This document shows positions 62,761-64,000 of a stretch of DNA of 64,000 nucleotides, in pieces. A model generated the notes under the pieces. That model ran no database searches and was not told the origin of the DNA. It worked only from the letters and a program-made list of their open reading frames with translations. The position numbers and the translations under genes are program-made. The number at the start of each line of letters is the position of its first letter. The first letter of the stretch is position 1. The DNA is from JAAYED01 sp040772225. GTDB lineage: Bacteria; Chloroflexota; Anaerolineae; UBA1429. The DNA lies in assembly GCA_040772225.1 (NCBI GenBank), contig JAXGYO010000003.1:496001-560000 (forward strand). Reading direction: 5' to 3'.

Positions 62761-64000
62761 TCAGGGATGGGTGCGCGGCGCGGCCCGATCCAGGATCAGG
62801 ATCGCCGTGAGATCGCCGATACTGATGTTGAACGTCGTCTGCACGCCGCTGCCAACAGCCCACAGCACCGGCGAGGTGTTGTGCCGCCTGAGCTCGGCCT
62901 CCGGGTCCAGGCCCGCGTCGATCGCCTCCTGCCAGGTCCGACCGTCCACGATGCCGCCCGCCAGTTGCGGGACATTTTCGTTGCCGCGGGCGAACTGGTG
63001 GCCCGGGCCATCGTTGCCGTCCGAGTCCACCGATCCCATGATGATGTTTGGGCTTTTCGCGATGCGTTTGGCGGCGGCGAGCGCCCATTCCTGGTTGCGG
63101 CCGCCCATCCCGTTGCTCTGGCCGACCGTCACCAGCAGCTCGTGGCAGCCGAACAGCACGCAGGGCGGCTCAAAGGGCTCTGCCCATTCTTCTATGTTGA
63201 GGGCGATGCTGCCGGCCATGGTCGCGCCCGGTGCGGCCTCAAAGTGCGTGTAGCGGTACAGCACGTGTGCCGGGAACCCCAGGCGCTCCGCCTCGCGCCG
63301 CGCGGCGGGGATCATGCCCAGGTGGGGCGGCATGGCCTCGAACACGCGAAAAGGATAGCGCTCGTACTCGGCGCGCTTGACGGTCTCCTCAGCCGGATCG
63401 GCGCGCAACAGGTGCTCGCGAACGGCCGGGGCTACGCGGTCCCAGGCGTCCCAGCGCTTGAGCACGTCCACAGCGTCGGCAAAGGTCGATCGCTCCGGCA
63501 TGGTATGCTGCCAGATGTTGCGATCCATGACGGTGCCATAGTCCAGCGTCCCGCCGGTGAGGATGTGGATGGCCCGCGCAGGCTGGATGTGCCGGGCGAT
63601 ACGCCCGCCCTTGAGTTGGTCCAGGTGGTTGCGCACCTGATTCAGCTCGTTGGTGGGCGCGCCCATCTCGATCTGCAGCAGCCGCGTGACCTCGCGCACC
63701 TCATCGAGTTCGAGACCCTCGGAAGGGAGGGTCAGCAGCGAGGATACGCCGTTGCCAATGACGGTGAACACGAGATCGCGCTCGGTGAGGTCGCGGGTGA
63801 GCGCCAATATGCGGCGGCATCCCTCCACGCAGCCCTCGTCCGGCACGGGATGCGCGCCGGTGGTCACCGGCAGGCGCTCGAGGATGAACTCACAGCCGTG
63901 CTTGTCGATCACATGGCCGCCACTCAGCCGGTCGCCCAGCACGTCCTCCAGTGCTTTGGCTGCCCGCTGGATGCCCTTGCCGATGCCGAACACCAGCACG
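62761..64000 (-). CDS. Glycerate 2-kinase, MOFRL family (5' end beyond window)
   Basis: At least 412 residues of a GckA/TtuD-type glycerate kinase. Visible are the early LVFGIGKGIQRAAKALE (nucleotide site), GAHPVPDEG, TVIGNGVSSLLTLP and NHLDQLKGGRIA in the N-terminal domain. The C-terminal MOFRL domain follows with GQSNGMGGRNQEWALAAA and DSDGNDGPG. Family length is about 420-460, so roughly 30-50 N-terminal residues lie outside. It phosphorylates D-glycerate at C2, linking tartronate or sugar-acid degradation to glycolysis. It is 30 bp from the FMN reductase gene on the same strand. Confidence 0.9.
   Translation of the reverse strand, partial: VLVFGIGKGIQRAAKALEDVLGDRLSGGHVIDKHGCEFILERLPVTTGAHPVPDEGCVEGCRRILALTRDLTERDLVFTVIGNGVSSLLTLPSEGLELDEVREVTRLLQIEMGAPTNELNQVRNHLDQLKGGRIARHIQPARAIHILTGGTLDYGTVMDRNIWQHTMPERSTFADAVDVLKRWDAWDRVAPAVREHLLRADPAEETVKRAEYERYPFRVFEAMPPHLGMIPAARREAERLGFPAHVLYRYTHFEAAPGATMAGSIALNIEEWAEPFEPPCVLFGCHELLVTVGQSNGMGGRNQEWALAAAKRIAKSPNIIMGSVDSDGNDGPGHQFARGNENVPQLAGGIVDGRTWQEAIDAGLDPEAELRRHNTSPVLWAVGSGVQTTFNISIGDLTAILILDRAAPRTHP

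Overview
The window looks like a chromosomal segment of a Chloroflexota bacterium, probably Anaerolineae-like and from a high-GC genome. The pointers are Thr/Pro-rich (TPTATP-type) surface linkers, a Val/Glu/Lys spacer behind the lipobox of a sugar-binding lipoprotein, T-box control of ileS and of a complete trp operon, and adjacent FtsX/ABC cassettes. This placement is inference; there is no 16S gene here. I see no insertion sequence, prophage or CRISPR array.

Layout. 1-8.7 kb: a coiled-coil/SPFH pair, rplI, and a MacAB-like export cassette (adaptor, giant FtsX permease, two ATPases, one with a C-terminal AbrB-like domain). 8.8-12.6 kb: promoter, Ile T-box and ileS. 12.7-18.7 kb, minus: five-gene operon of a FGGY sugar kinase, gamma-glutamyltransferase, Gfo/Idh/MocA oxidoreductase, C39-like protein and Ldh2-type dehydrogenase. 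18.8-27 kb: a ferredoxin, then trpE-trpGD-trpC-trpF-trpB-trpA and a methyltransferase behind a Trp T-box (minus). 27-30.3 kb: polysaccharide deacetylase, rqcH and a minimal zincin. 30.4-37.9 kb, minus: class A PBP and rpoC, with no rpoB beside it. 38-41.4 kb: three tRNAs (Gly-CCC, Ala-CGC, Ala-GGC) and leuS. 41.5-43.5 kb: a membrane pseudokinase. 43.7-49.2 kb: xseA/xseB, a Crp/Fnr-ferredoxin-cupin set, a YhiN-like flavoprotein and an MFS carrier. 50.5-61.9 kb: a carbohydrate region with a URO-D-like protein, sugar isomerase, GH2 glycosidase, DERA-like aldolase, RraA-like protein, a fused MalF-MalG permease, a binding lipoprotein and an aldo/keto reductase. 62-64 kb: an FMN reductase and a truncated glycerate kinase.

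The standout is 49475-50331, where no credible gene exists. It has a near-consensus promoter, a T-poor (+) strand packed with short hairpins and GNRA-type loops, a 13-bp helix joining its 5' and 3' ends, and a canonical intrinsic terminator. I read it as an independently transcribed, roughly 850-nt structured non-coding RNA of the giant ornate class. I cannot assign it to a known family.

Other notable items are a kinase-like receptor lacking three catalytic residues, a two-in-one ABC sugar permease, the ABC-ATPase/AbrB fusion, a trp leader with an extra terminator-like hairpin, a probably leaderless xseA mRNA, and a perfect LacI-type operator over the promoter of the glycoside operon.
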